Source of the DNA: Synaphobranchus kaupii
Lineage: Eukaryota; Chordata; Actinopteri; Anguilliformes; Synaphobranchidae
Direction of reading: 5' to 3'
Length of the DNA stretch: 64,000 nt
NCBI GenBank assembly: GCA_029718625.1
Contig: CM056376.1
Span: 125,079,674 to 125,143,673, forward strand
Part shown: piece by piece, positions 20,630 through 33,304 of the stretch
Position numbering within the stretch: position 1 is the stretch's first letter
Layout: the number at the start of each line of letters is the position of its first letter
The notes under the pieces: model-generated
Seen by the model: the letters and a program-made list of their open reading frames with translations, nothing else
What the model was told of the DNA's origin: nothing
Databases searched by the model: none
Made by a program: the position numbers and the translations under genes

Positions 20630-21060
20630 GGTCATTGAAGAAAGGGAGGAAGTTGGCCCTGACCGTCTGCTGTGCAGAGCATCTGGCCATTGACTGCCAG
20701 AGGCCTCATCTTTGATGTTGGAGAGCAGCTGGTTCCTGACCATCGACTACACAGATCAGTTGGCCCTGACCATTGAATGCACAAAGCAGTTAGCCCTGAG
20801 TGGGGACTACACGCAGGAGGCCCTGGCCATCGGCTGCGCAGAGCAGTGTGATTCTTCATTTGTTATACAGAATGGGAAAGATAACAGTGTGACTAGGCTG
20901 CAGGGGAAGAGAAGAGAGAGAAGCGGCCAAGAAAGACCCAAGAAATCATGGTTATGGAAAGGGAGGGGAAGGGTAGTAAAAAGGCTCAGTCGGTGTCTGC
21001 AGAGCAGCTAGTCCTGACAATCAGCTGTGCAGAGACGCCGACCCTGACAATCAGCACATA
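20630..21060. repeat. degenerate tandem repeat, unit about 33 bp
   Basis: Variants of a phrase like ggccctgaccatcgactgca cagagcag recur about six to eight times (20655, 20680, 20738, 20762, 20795, 20822, 21008, 21040), interrupted by an A/G-rich stretch at 20895-20985. On plus it translates as repeated LALTIECTKQ-like units but with stops outside the longest frame. It looks like an old minisatellite rather than a gene. Confidence 0.55.
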
Positions 21061-21698
21061 CTTGTCTTCTCTTTTCTCTCTCATTCCCTCCCTCCATGCA
21101 TCCCCCCATTAGCTCAGTGAAGAGGTGGGACACAGTGGAAAGTGGGGACAAACTGGGGACAAAAGTTAAAGCTGTGGTAAGCTTTTCGCTCTTCTAACTT
21201 GGACTGTAAGCGCAAAAGTAGTATTTTTGCCTTTCACTCTCTTATGTTCTGTAGGATTATTTATGCTCCACAGAATAATTTATGTTCCATAGAACAATGC
21301 GCCTTCATTCAGATGTTTCTGTCCCACTGACCACCTGCTATGACGGTGCTGAGGTTCCATGAGTCCTACAGCAGTTGTATGAAGTAAAGGAAGGAAGTGA
21401 CCCATTCTGAAACAATCAGAAAGTGTAGTGCAGTTACATCTCACTGGCCCTCAGAAAGAACGCCTTCCCCACCGCCGTGCCCCAACGACTGTTTCTGTTT
21501 CCATGGTAACTCGCAGGAGCTCAGCTTGCGGCAGCCGGACTCTGCGCCAAGCCCGCACCCACCCGAGACCCACCCATACCCATGGAGATGGTGAGGAGAC
21601 CTCCCCCGTCACAATGGGGCCCTGTCCCCTTGACAGGTACTGTTTGAGAGGCGCTTTATTCCATTCCTCTAATAGTGAATTGGAAAAACTATTTAGTG

Positions 21699-21868
21699 CA
21701 AGTGTGTCAGACTCCAGTCCTGTGGGGCCACAGTGTCTGGTGGTATTTTGTGTGTTGCAGTGCTTAAGTATAGTCATCGATTGGCAAAAGTGTCCACACA
21801 CCTTGTTTCCAAGGCTGCTGATTGAAAGGAACCCTGTAGCCCTCCAGGTCTAGAGTTTGAGACCCACA
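21699..21868. mobile_element. short hAT-type MITE
   Basis: Left end caagtgtgtcagactccagtcc; right end pairs as ccctccaggtctagagtttgagaccc. This is a decayed form of the fish hAT MITE ends that read CAGGGGTGTCAAACTCCAGTCC. About 170 bp with no frame; target duplication not clear. Confidence 0.65.
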
Positions 21869-22648
21869 GGGGGAAAGACAACAGTAAGCACTTAGAATAG
21901 TAATACAGCAGAAGACTTGTGTTTTGAAACTGCCATCGACACCACAGCTTGACCAGTGGAAGCAGGGAAAAGTGGGTACTGGGCAATAATAGCGCGGTTA
22001 TATACACTGACCATACTGAGATCCTGCCTTTCTTTCATTCCTCTCTGCATCTTACTACAGCAATTTCAGGTTGGTAATAAGAGTTTTGACATAGTACAGA
22101 ATGTCAATTGCTACCGTATTGTACTTTTTCACGTCAACTTAATTAATTTTCAGAAGATGCGTGAAATTGCAAGGGTTGACTTCAATGACAGAACTTTCAA
22201 CGTTAGGAATATGTAGCAGAGTATCTGGTGAGTTTATTGAATCTGTATTAGTGGTTAGGAGGTAGAACCCTGGATGGCGTTTGTGTTTTTTCTGGTTTCT
22301 CTTGAAGCTGAAAAGAAGCTGAGCTCAGTGGAGTGGCAGGGAGCCAACAAAATAAATCATGAGAGCTACACTGTGGTGAGGAGAGAGAGGGAGTGATAGA
22401 CATGAAAAAGAGGAGGGGAAAGAGGGAGGGTGAGAGGGGAAGAGTATTCAGTATTCAAGTCAGCCACACCAAGGCTACAGGCCTTGGGTTACTAGGCAGG
22501 GTGTCGCCACTGACCTGGACTTTGAACTTTAATTATTCACAAAAAGGAGGAGAATAGAGTAAGAATATGAGAGAAGAAATGGGGACAGTGAGAGTTGAGT
22601 AATAGTAGAACCCAGCATAGTTAATGTAGTTTAATAATCCTTCATTGA

Positions 22649-22817
22649 CAGGGTTTTCAAACTGCAGTCTTGGGTGGGGATATATTAAATGTATGTCACT
22701 GATTGCCAAAAGAGTCCACACATCTTTTTCTGAAGGCCTAAATTAGCTGCTCATTGAATGGAAACCGTGGAACCTGCAGACACTGTGCCCCTCCTGGTAT
22801 ACAGCTGTGCACCCCTG
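22649..22817. mobile_element. second copy of the short hAT-type MITE, strongly decayed
   Basis: Shares the internal order with 21699-21868: gattgccaaaagagtccaca here against gattggcaaaagtgtccaca there, followed by the same ctgctcattgaa segment. Ends cagggttttcaaactgcagtc and tgcacccctg are decayed hAT ends. Confidence 0.6.
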
Positions 22818-23249
22818 CTCTGTGATAAAGTACAGCTGTTAATATACCAGCTTCCCCCAGGGCTGGCTAACTCTGCAGTAAGGGTCACATTGGAGGTTAG
22901 ATGTCATAAGAATGGAGGGAGGAAGGCAGAGGGAGAGGGATAAAGTGATTGAACCCAGGTGGAGAGGTAAAACGATGGAAGTTCCCTGTTGTTGACTCCG
23001 GTTAGGCTCTGGAGGACAAAAGGATGGGGTGGGGTGTTAGGGTGGCTTCAAGGGTGGTGGTGACATGTTTCTACTTTAAACCAGGATCTTGCTGGTACAA
23101 TACCAAGTGCATTTAATTATGTTTTTACATATGTGTTGTGGGAAAATGATATAATATCAAAATTAGTTAGACCAATTTTTTTGGTCAAATTTTAAGACAC
23201 AGCTAAGTAAATTATAAAATTATTTGGTGGTCTGTGTCATCAGTTGGTT

Positions 23250-23250
<1 letters not shown>

Positions 23251-23328
<78 letters not shown>

Positions 23329-23337
23329 GTGTGTGTA
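23251..23337. repeat. (TG)n microsatellite, about 38 units
   Basis: Nearly pure TG dinucleotide run broken once by ttg near its 3' end. The open frames across it (CVCV or THTH runs) are artefacts. Confidence 0.98.
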
Positions 23338-24719
23338 CATTGGTTGAGCCTTGATCTCAAATATATTTGTAATAGAAAATGTAACTGTGACAGCCAGTCC
23401 ATAACTTCACATGCCTTCTCTTTAAATTCTACCTTGGAACTGCCTCCAGAGTGAAATGTGCAGGACTAAAGTCACTGCTCAGAATAAGCTTGTACTTGTA
23501 TAGCCTGTATAGTGAAAAATTCACTGAAAATAGAATTTCCCTCCCCTGCGAGTTGGCAACATTTCCATTCACTGTGGTGTGACAAACACAACCTTTTAAA
23601 AATAAAATTAGCATAAAGATCAATTGATTCCAAGCATCCTCCAGCTGTAGAAATCATGTGACTGCTCTAAATGTCTGTAAATTGTGTGACATTGACCTAA
23701 TTTGGCATAATTTCCTGTATTTCTAAATCCTACCTCTCTCACCCAAATGGCGTGACAAACACAGAATGGTAGGATATTGGAGGATGTCGTAGTAGCCAGT
23801 CGCGGGTCCATTGAGGGACAAAAGGATTTCCAAATCTCCACTCGGGTCGAGCCACCAGGGAGACGTAAACAGGAAAGGGGGCTGAAAAGTCTCCTTTTCC
23901 CAAAGCAGCCGTTTTAACTTCTTGAAGGCAATGGTCCACATCTTCAGTGGCGGGCCAACTCTAACTCAATGAACAGGTCAGCTGTAGGCTGGTGTGCATG
24001 GCAACGTCCATGAAATGTTTCTCCAATGTCTTTGAAGTTGCGTCTCTTAACCTTTGTGTTTGGTCAAATTTACCCATTGTAAACATTTAGTAAAAGACGA
24101 ATGACACTTTTGAGATTATGAAAACCAGCGTAAATTTTGTTCTTGTTTCGTGTTTCCATTTGTTGTTCATGATCTGTATTGGCTTTATGTCTTTTTCTCT
24201 ATATGGTTTCTTTGAATATATTAAGATCGAGTTGAAAAATAATTGAGGATGTCAGTTCAAAACAGTAAATATCAATAATCTGCTGCATGAAAACCTGGTT
24301 GCATTAAAAAAATTTCTCAGATAAACATGATTTATGCCCCCGTGCCTTCATTATTGTGGATTTATATAAGTCACATCTTTATCACATAAAATGAATGACA
24401 CTTTCATTGTTAAATGTGATCTAGCAGAGGTAAATGGCAGCCATTAACCATATATATTGTTTATATCCTTCGGAATTGAGATAAAGATAATATATGGGCT
24501 AGAGTATTTTTTCATCCAATTTATTGCTGTATTTCTTTGAAATTCCAATAAGGTCCTGGGTATATTTAACCCAGGCTAACAGTTTCAAAGGTGCTAATAA
24601 GTAAACAGCACACAAGGGTCGAAGAGTCATTCTCATCAGCCTGCACAAAGTGTGAAAGGTTTACAGGGATTATATTGCTGAAAAATGATGACACAAGATA
24701 AGCTAGTATTGGGGTTGGT
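23338..24719. other. gene-free stretch
   Basis: No coding exon, RNA gene or defined repeat recognised. Overlapping short frames at 23620-23940 have no splice framing or known motif. Confidence 0.4.
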
Positions 24720-24721
24720 CG

Positions 24722-25005
24722 TCAAGTCAAGTCAGCTTTATGTATGAAGTACATTTTAAAACAACTGATGTTCACCAAAGTGCTGTACAGTTTTAATAAA
24801 TAATTAATAAATACAATCAGGCACAGGAATAGCACAACAAAGGCCAAGGAGAAAAGATGGGCTTTCAACCGAGATTTAAAAGTGTCAATAGAGGGGGCAG
24901 ACCTAACGTAGAGGAGCAAACTGTTCCACAGCCTTGGGGCAGCAGAAGCAAAGCTTTAGCTTTAACCGAGCCTGTAGGACCATCAAAAACATGTGGTCAG
25001 TAGTC
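24722..25005 (-). mobile_element. LINE 3' end, reverse-transcriptase ORF terminus plus tail
   Basis: On the minus strand the frame reads RSAPSIDTFKSRLKAHLFSL, typical of the C-terminal end of the L2-type LINE polyprotein in fish. It is followed by the 3' UTR ending tacagcactttggtgaacat and TTGACTTGAC repeats. Upstream codons at 24905-25000 (GAAPRLWNSLL-like, with frameshifts) continue the same ORF. The copy is 5'-truncated. Confidence 0.75.
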
Positions 25006-26366
25006 CTAAAGCAGAATAGGGACAAAGGAGGTCAGAGATGTAAGAGGGTAGGTGTGGCGTTGTGATTGGTCCATTATAACACAACTATCAGACATTGACA
25101 CCTCGATAGAAAATGGCTTCCCCAGTATTGCCCTCCTGTTGGCACATAGTCTCATTATGGGTAATCTGCCAGGAGTTAAGGCTGTGAGGCCATGCCTCAC
25201 CCAACAGCACACCGTCAAACCTCTTAACTGCTAGTGGCAACTTCTGATCAAGGGAAGTGAACTGATAGCGTATCAGTCACCAGAGGTTTGTAATGGCCAG
25301 ATGAATACTGCGTAATTAACTCAGTATGGGACAAGTTATGGAGCAGTTCTTTTCGGTTTTTTTTTAAATCTCAAACTCATCTATTCCCAGGAGGGACTGA
25401 CAAGACTTCTGAGTCTGATTTGCATTCCACGTTGATTTAAAACCTGCCACAGAAAATATCCTTAGGTGATATAGATTTACTACTGTTTGAAAGGAATAAA
25501 AAAATGAAAATCACTCGGGGAAAAGACAGAGGGACTTAAGATGAATATAAATTGCCAGAAATTTATGTATATGAAAAGGCAAGATCATATTTTATTTGAT
25601 AAATAAATAAATAAACTCCCAATTGATGTTGAGATCAGAAATTCTCCTGCTTAATTGTCAGCTAGTAGTGAATTTTGATAGCAACGCAAAGGGGGAATGG
25701 GAATACTTGATGTCGCAAATCAATCTGCCCATAATCTGTTATCTGTATAGCCAGTAATGAGACAGGGTGGATGAACTCACAGGAGCATAGCTGCCATGGC
25801 GATAATGTTAGGTGTGTCACCACAGGGCAAAGAATAATCCAATTTTAGTCCTTCCCTTTAAGTGGTGTGAAGTGGGATTCAGATGGCCCCTGAGCATGAA
25901 TACCTGTCTGCCAATTTTTTTTAAACACAGCTAAAGAGGCTTTAGAAGACAAGACCTGTTTGTGTTTTGTGAATAGCTTGTAGTTTGATGAGAATGTGTG
26001 TAAACTATTGTTTTATAAAGTGTTCGAATTACGGGGGAGCCACCGGGAGCTCAACACACTCATAGCATTTGCAGCATACATACATCCTGTTCACATTTAG
26101 CTTATTACTGCTTAATTAAGATAAAATCTAATATGGCTTTTAGTTTTTTTTCTTAGTTTCAATCAGAAATGTAACTTCAGACTAACAGGCTGCAGACAAA
26201 TCTGAATATCTGTAGTTCCAATGAAGGAAGTTGTTGTTGTTCTAATTTTGATTTCCTGTGGCTCTGTTGATACCTTGAAAATTGAATATCTTCTGTTTGA
26301 CTTCCTCATCTTAATTTACGACGGGCTTCCACAGAGAGACCACTTTCGGGTGTTCTTTGCTTCATA
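25006..26366. other. gene-free stretch
   Basis: No coding exon recognised. The interval 25700-25880 is of more mixed composition than its surroundings and could be a conserved non-coding element, which a single sequence cannot show. Confidence 0.4.
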
Positions 26367-26526
26367 TTTCGAGGCAGTGGGGCTGCTGTTCTTTTTTAAA
26401 CTTCAGTGCGTTTATATTTTTTCTGCATGCCTGTGTTCTGCATGAATTCACAAAAACGTATAAATGCATTGAAGTAGAAAATAAATAAACAAATAAATGA
26501 AACACAGCAGCTCTACTGCCTCGAAA
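26367..26526. repeat. 160-bp imperfect foldback
   Basis: The outer arms TTTCGAGGCAGTGGGGCTGC and inverted GCAGCTCTACTGCCTCGAAA pair with two mismatches, and weaker pairing continues inward (gcgtttatatttttt with cgtataaatgcattg). It would fold into a long hairpin. No target duplication is evident; a small MITE is likely. Confidence 0.65.
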
Positions 26527-29500
26527 CGCAAAGCCGCATCAATCAGCAGCGCAGTAATTTGAGTATGAAGTGCGCGGCGAGGAAAAGACAGCAGGGGTTT
26601 ATGTAACATATTCTTATTTGAACTCTGCTGTGTTTTCCCGTCATGCCCGCCCATTTATCATATCTGTGTCCCTTATGGTGTCAGACCCCAATTCATCCAA
26701 GTTTTGTTGTGTGGAGCACTTCAGTCACCCCAGCTCCACTAGCACTCAAAAGTTCATTACATTCTAAAAAGAGCATTTTGTTATGGATATTCCTGTGGCC
26801 ATTTTCACTTACTGCCAAAAAAAAACCGCACCGTCCATGTTATGTACACCGTTCCGTTCTGCGCTGATGAGGTTTGCAGTCTAAGATGATTAAATATCAA
26901 TTGGCTGCTTTAAGCATGGGAATCACACTTCGCTGAATCTCTGTGGCAAACAGCTAAGTGGTTTTATTTGTTCCCGGGATGTGGCATGGTGAATCTCATT
27001 ATATATCATTCTTCCCAGCTGTACCTCTTGCCACCATAATGTAATAATTTCCACAAATTTCCAAAAATGCCAATTTTCCACTTCAAACTACGAGGTCTAT
27101 GAGGTGTTTCTTTGGCAATGTTTTCCACGTCAGTTTTCCTGTTGGAGATTAATGTTCACTCCATCACTTTGTAGTAACATTATGTCATTGTAATATTTTG
27201 TCGCCACTGAAAATATTGTATCATGAAATAAAGTTTACAAGGAAATACTGCATCTTCATGGAAAAAGCAGCCCAAGGCCTCCATTTTCTCTCCCTTTTTC
27301 TTTCTTTTTTAGGACTGCAATGTAGAGTTTTTTCTTGACATCCTTAGGAGAATCAGTCCACTCTGGTTGTTTTTACCAATACATTTATATTTTATAAAGG
27401 ACATCTACCGGGATCTTGGACAATTCATCTTTTCGAAGATCCCAGTAAATGTCAAAAAAAGTCAAAAGCTCGACTTCAAAATGGCGCCATTTGTGACATC
27501 TGCTTTAATACTCTTCGGATTTCTCCTGAGACAGCAGCAGGGCAGGGAAAGCGGTTAATACATTGACCCTCCCTTCCTGGCCTCTCCACTTGCCTTGAAT
27601 CCCCTAACATCCGAGAGGCAAAACATCTGTGCTCACCTGCATCTTCTCCCTGTCTTCGGTATGCAGTGCCTACCTTCTCAGTCTACCGTCGCATCGACAA
27701 ACTTCAAATTGCTTCAAAAGTTTGGTTCCTTGGGTGGCAGAAACTAAGCCGTTATAATGTTAATGGCTTTGTGGCTCACTCACAAGGAATTCAAATCATT
27801 TTTTCATTTGCTTTTATAGGGAGTGAACAACATAACAGAGACACCGGTGTAATTGGCAGTGGTTCTGTAATGGTGCACATATTCTTGGTTTAGTTCCACT
27901 CATACAGTTAAAGGCAGTACCATTATTGCTCAATGGTATGGACATTTAGTTAAACATTTAAATCATCTTCAACCCACAGTAAGACATTTCTTTCCAAGAG
28001 GGGTGTCTTCAAAGTCTATAGAGCAAAAGAAACCACCCAGTGATTTCAGGAGCAAGCAAGACTGATGTTATCCACATGCTGTTGCCTTCACAGTCACCAT
28101 ATCCAAACAAAATTAAGCAATTATGATATTCTGGTACAGTGGCTGGGACAGCATTTTATACTTCTGTCAAATAAGCTGATTGGCAATTGTATTCAAATTC
28201 CAAACATTACCTGAAACTTTACAATTCTATTCTTATTGGATTATTGCCTTATCTTCTCTAATACAATTGGATGCATTTTGTCAGAATTTATCACTCAATA
28301 TATAAATTATTTGGGAAGATAGTGAGTTACGCTACAAGCAGTACAAGTTAAGCAGTCAAAAGGAAGTATTGTAACAGAACGGGTTAAAATGTTTATAGAA
28401 GATACTTTAGTAAACAAATGTCTCCTATAAAAACAACATAAAATGTGGTTAAAAGGCAGAAGACCCAGTGGTAATCATTCCCCGTTCTGATAGGCTTAAT
28501 GTGTGGAAATCAATACACTTGTGCCAGACATAAAGGACACTGCGTGCACTGCCGTGGAATGACAATGATCTAAAATCGAACCAAAGCTGGAAGCCAGAAA
28601 TGCTTAGTGGTGAAAACGCGCAATGAAAAGCCAATGAGATCTGGTATTGATCAGCTGGTTATTGCTCTTATCCATTTACTGCAGGTGTAGCCTGCTGCGT
28701 GGAAATAAGAAGACAGAGCCGGAATGGCGGTCTGATAAGGCCAGTGGGACTGATATGGGCCTAACATTCTGCTCATTTGGGTTGGAGTAGTACCAATGCC
28801 CAACTAAAGGGACAATCAAAGGCTGGGTGGATATTTGAATATTTTACAGAGCATTGCTTTGTAAAGCAGAGTGTGGATAGTACTATTTGGGGATTTGAAA
28901 GGCATGTCTGTTTTATGAAGCTTTATGAATACGACAGTCCAACCAAAAAAATGTTTTTCAGGTAAAATATATCGATTTTCAGGTATGTGCGTTAATACAC
29001 TTTTGAGACTACTGTATTCCTCCAGCAGTCTAGAATTTTCTCTCTCCACCCTCTGAAACCGAGCAGAACACTTTCCACAGATACAAACTGCGCACAAAAC
29101 CAACCGACAAGGTCAACTTTTGTGATGGGCATATGGGCGCTAATCACTCGCAGGTGTGAACACCCCTCCCCCAGCTGCCAGCGTTGCTCCGTCTCCTTGG
29201 TGTGCTTCCTGCGACGATAACCACATTGTGAGCACTCAAGTGCAGGTTTGTCATTTCAATCACTGTTCAGAATGATACCGTTTTTGTTCCCCTAGCCTAT
29301 CTTACTGAATTACCATGCAAATGAGTTCCTGTGTGGTTTGAGAGCACTGGGATGCTACTGGAAACCTGACCTTGCCTGATAAGAAATCATCACGAGACAT
29401 GTCGTCGTTTTATTTTTTTTTTGCCACACAGGAAGCAGTGTTAAAACTCTCCAGGTGACAGGGTTTAAGGCCCTTTCAAAAAAAAAAAACACTTATTGTA

Positions 29501-31427
29501 ATGTTTAGCTGTGTAATATTACTTTAATGCAATAAACATATGCACATGCTGTAGATGAACACTTCCCAACTTTCCAGCCTGACATATGCTGTACATTTGA
29601 TTTTTATCCAGCGTTCAGAAAACTATTAAATTCATTTGAATCTGGGAAAATGCAAGGCAAGGGAAATGGTAAAAAAAAATAAAACATGTGAGTGAACCTG
29701 CCTTCAGGATAGTATTTATTCTTTTGCCCACCCTTCCACAAATAATAATGACATACTTGCGTACTGTAAACAAAGACTTTACTGCACGTTTTTCAGTACA
29801 TACTCATTACTACTCTTGTTTCTCATTGGCACCCAAGGGTTGGAAAGTAGCATTGCTTGAAATTAAATTAAAGGTGAACTTCTTCAAGCTGTTCAGGGGA
29901 GACTTCTCACTTAAGTGATTTAAATGAGAGGTGAACCACGCTGGGCAGCCCAGCAGAGATTTCTCACTTAAATTATGATTATCCCCACACCTTGAATTTC
30001 CTGTTTTGCTGAAAAGCTGTATTGGTGAAAATATGTGAGTATTTCACACAACAGTACCTCTGCATATAGTTGGAAGTGGAAGTGTAAAAAAATAAGTTTG
30101 AATAAAAAAGAAATAAAATAAGCGAAGGAACTAGAGTGACCAGGGATGTGGGGGGCGCGTGGGGGGGGGGACTGTGTGTGGTGAGACTATGATCATTGAC
30201 CAGGGGGTAGGGAAATTGCAATCGTGTACTGGGGGGTTTATGGAAAACTGCAGATTCACATTAACAAAATGTAGCAGAACCGGTCCGTTCCGGCCCACTT
30301 CAATCACTGCTGAGGCAGAGGAAGGGACAGCTATCCAGCAGTGATTTCAACTGGTGCCTGGTCTCTTATCATCCTTGACTAGTTCCATTTTCTGGGTATT
30401 TTTGCTATTTGAGAATCTTCCCGTGCTGGCTCTGCAGCTTCCCTGCTGAGGACAAGTCCTGAACGGGCACTGGGAGGTCATGGGTTTGAATAATCTCAGG
30501 TGTTACTCTGCCGTCATACTGTGGAACTAGATACAAACATAAATTATGCTAATTTCACGAATAGGCGTATTCATGGTTAACATGCATGCATAGAATGTAA
30601 GCTTTCAAGCTTTAGTCTCCCATGGTTGTTCAAGTCACCTGGCTGGGTTCATTTATTCACCAGCCTTGCTTGATAATATCTCAGGAAAATAAGAGCTAGT
30701 TACATCGTACAGAGCTAGTGGTACATCTTGAGCAAATGTGGTTTGATCCTGAAAAAACTGACAACTTTTGTCAAAGAGACCAAAATGTGTTGCCAATTTC
30801 ATCAAAAAAACTGGTTTAAAAGGTTTGACTGGATTTGTGCTGGAAGGATCTTACTGGTGTTCTTTAGTTCCAATTAACAAATCCGGTCTTAATGAGAAAG
30901 ATGAATGCAGTGCATCCATGTAAATTTACACTAAGGACCCCATGAAAATTTAAACATATGTTCTGATATTTGAATATACATGAATACAAATGGAAAATAA
31001 CATTTGGCAAAGTAAATGTTTTTGGCATAATTACTTTTTTTAATATTTGCATTCCTGTACTGTAATTCTGTTCATTTAGGCACAAATTGCATGGTTCTTG
31101 TTTACTAAACTGTATTGCAAACATTGTTTGCAAATTGGTACAGTTCATGAACCATATTTTCACATATCAGAAATGAATATTTTTAAGACAGAAAAATTTT
31201 TTTCTGTGGTATCTGTGCATCCTATGGAATTGGCGAAATATTATAACTGCACACTCAAGATCACCAGCATCCAGAATGCTATTATTTTGAGTTTTCATAA
31301 GTATTTTTAATCATGCAGCACATCCGCTACTAAAAATGTCTGATAAAACTTATGCTTTTATAACTACAGTACACAAATTCATACATACCACCCGCTAAGA
31401 TTTATTATCATGCCAAATCGTATCAAG
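26527..31427. other. gene-free stretch
   Basis: About 4.9 kb with no recognised coding exon. Short frames occur but none shows a known motif with splice sites on both sides. A G-rich run (30150-30172) and an A-rich SINE-like remnant are minor features. Confidence 0.4.
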
Positions 31428-31769
31428 TTAGGAACTTTTTAGTTTTATAACAGGGGAATTGGGTTTAACTGAGGCATCAATAGTTACATTTCCATTATAT
31501 ACTATACATTTATCTTTTGGACTGAAAACAGTCTCTTGCTTTTGTGCAGAACATCCACCAAGGCAAGCATTTGTGAATTTCTTTTTGTTGGAACAGCGAA
31601 AAATGCTAAGGTCAAGCTTTTTATAATGCCAGCTAACATTTATGAGCGCAGTGCTCTTTGCCATTATGCACATCGCACAGAATTGGGAACCCACATTGCA
31701 GTCATGTGATCTCATGCAAATGGAAAAGCGGCCACTGAAGCAAGGCTTTAGGACACTTTGACGCCACAT
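31428..31769 (-). CDS. unidentified cysteine-rich open frame
   Basis: A 113-residue open frame beginning MWRQSVLKPC. It has about nine cysteines, including CNVGSQFCAMC and NACLGGC, and a possible N-glycosylation site NVS. A frame this long and Cys-rich is uncommon in DNA as AT-rich as this. I do not recognise a family. No signal peptide, flanking splice pair or polyA signal could be assigned, so it may be one exon of a secreted or receptor protein or pure chance. Confidence 0.2.
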   Translation of the reverse strand: MWRQSVLKPCFSGRFSICMRSHDCNVGSQFCAMCIMAKSTALINVSWHYKKLDLSIFRCSNKKKFTNACLGGCSAQKQETVFSPKDKCIVYNGNVTIDASVKPNSPVIKLKSS

Positions 31770-33070
31770 TTTCTTGAAATGATGATAACACAGGCATTTC
31801 CAAACAAATACAATTATTCTGATTTCAATTGAACCTCAACCTACATAATATTCAATTGAATTGACTATCACTTGAATCCATTTAGTTTCACTACAGAACA
31901 CAATTTTAGTGGAGCATCACTGCAAATATATACCCATCCCTCACCCCCATTACTTTAATTTGCACCCTAGTGCAATTATGTTAGTATAGTTTCACACACA
32001 ATATATCTCCAAATGACCCAACCGAATCACACTTTTACTCAAGTAGTCAATTGAACTAGGTGGGCAAGTGCCCTGCAAGACATGCAATGTTGGATGGGTC
32101 ATTTTAAACATATTTCTTTCAGCCTCAAAGTGAAAGCAATATCATAATTTTATGTTTACAATGGGTTTATTTTCAAGTGGGAGATCAATATTAAGGATCA
32201 GACCGGTTATTTCTCTCTTTTTTTCTACAGTGCCCCAATGTGTATTCCATATTGACTGGTAAGCAATCTTGTTGGAATTTACTGTATTGTGAAATGAAAT
32301 TAAGCCACACGCAGAGAACAAGGAAAGTAATTCACTCAAGGAAATACCTTGGTGGTAACTGCATCAGGAGATAGGGATTTGTGTTGTGAACCGCACAAGC
32401 TTGTTTATATAAATGTAATGAAGATATTTATCCCTTTGGTGGGTGCATAGGTGCTTGCACTAGCACTTCATGATATAGAATAGATTTTTTAATGTAATGT
32501 TATACAAGTAGCTTATTTCAGCGACAAAGTGTAAATAAGATTTGTTCACTAAATTCAACGGTTCAGTGGCTGCTGCTGTATTGATTTTGGGGTTGTATTG
32601 AAATTTTGAGAGACAATGAATTTCTAATTGAAATACAATTTTTAAGGGGAGGGGAGTAAGAGAACAATCCCCAATACAAAATAAATCTGAATAGGTTTTT
32701 CACCTTCCACACAGCCTTGTTTTATAACCTTTCAAATAACCATGTCAGGTGAATGCTTACTGCATAGTTTCTGTTCATAACACTATTAAGTCAGTTTTAT
32801 ATAATGTGCATGTAAAGTAATGTAACGCAATTGTGATGAAAAATCATATGTTCAAAGAACTTGAAACTACCTAGATAAGCTACCAACCAGGTTCAGTATT
32901 CTATTTGTCTATTTGTTAGTAGTTTTTAATTGTAATAATAGTTTAAATATGTTGTGTGTTTATGAATTAAACCTTGTGATTGCTAAATTTGCAGTGTCAA
33001 ATTTAATTTGATCATGGAAATGTAACAAATAAATCTTTGCATTTAATATTACATGATTATGTAATTACGT
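31770..33070. other. gene-free stretch
   Basis: Very AT-rich; nothing recognised on either strand. Confidence 0.45.
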
Positions 33071-33304
33071 GGCCGGCAGTGTAGTATAATGGTTAAGGAA
33101 CTGGCCTTGTAACCGAAAGGTTGCAGGTTCGATTCCCAGGTAGGACACTGCCGTTGTACCCTTGAGCAAGGTACTTAACCTGAATTGCTTCAGTATATAT
33201 CCAGCTGTATAAATGGATAATATGTAAAACATGATAAAAAAAAAGTTGTGTAAGTCGCTCTGGATAAGAGCGTCTGCTAAATGCCTATAATGTAATGTAA
33301 TGTA
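33071..33304 (+). mobile_element. tRNA-derived SINE with LINE-type 3' tail
   Basis: The head is tRNA-like, with an A-box-like tagtataatggttaaggaac and a B box GGTTCGATTCC at 33126-33136. A middle region contains cccttgagcaaggtacttaacc, and the 3' part has gtaagtcgctctggataaga, gcgtctgctaaatg and terminal TGTAA repeats. This 3' part is the stem-loop tail recognised by the reverse transcriptase of UnaL2-type LINEs (established for eel SINEs). It is complete in length and only lightly mutated. Confidence 0.93.

Noticed and set aside
21397..21594. Frame with CPNDCFCF, resembling an LRR N-terminal cap and followed by a gtgagg donor
   Set aside because: The remaining cysteines and leucine-rich repeats are absent, and no partner exons are found; taken as chance in a GC-richer patch.
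26643..26867. Overlapping plus frames at 26570-26867
   Set aside because: Two frames of similar length overlap, neither has known motifs or splice framing.
28816..29103. Minus frame with coiled-coil-like RVERENSRLLEEYSSLK
   Set aside because: Short, no convincing splice sites at both ends, and no homologue recognised.
33071..33140. Functional tRNA gene
   Set aside because: The A and B boxes belong to the head of a SINE with a LINE-type 3' tail; no clean cloverleaf with acceptor stem is formed.
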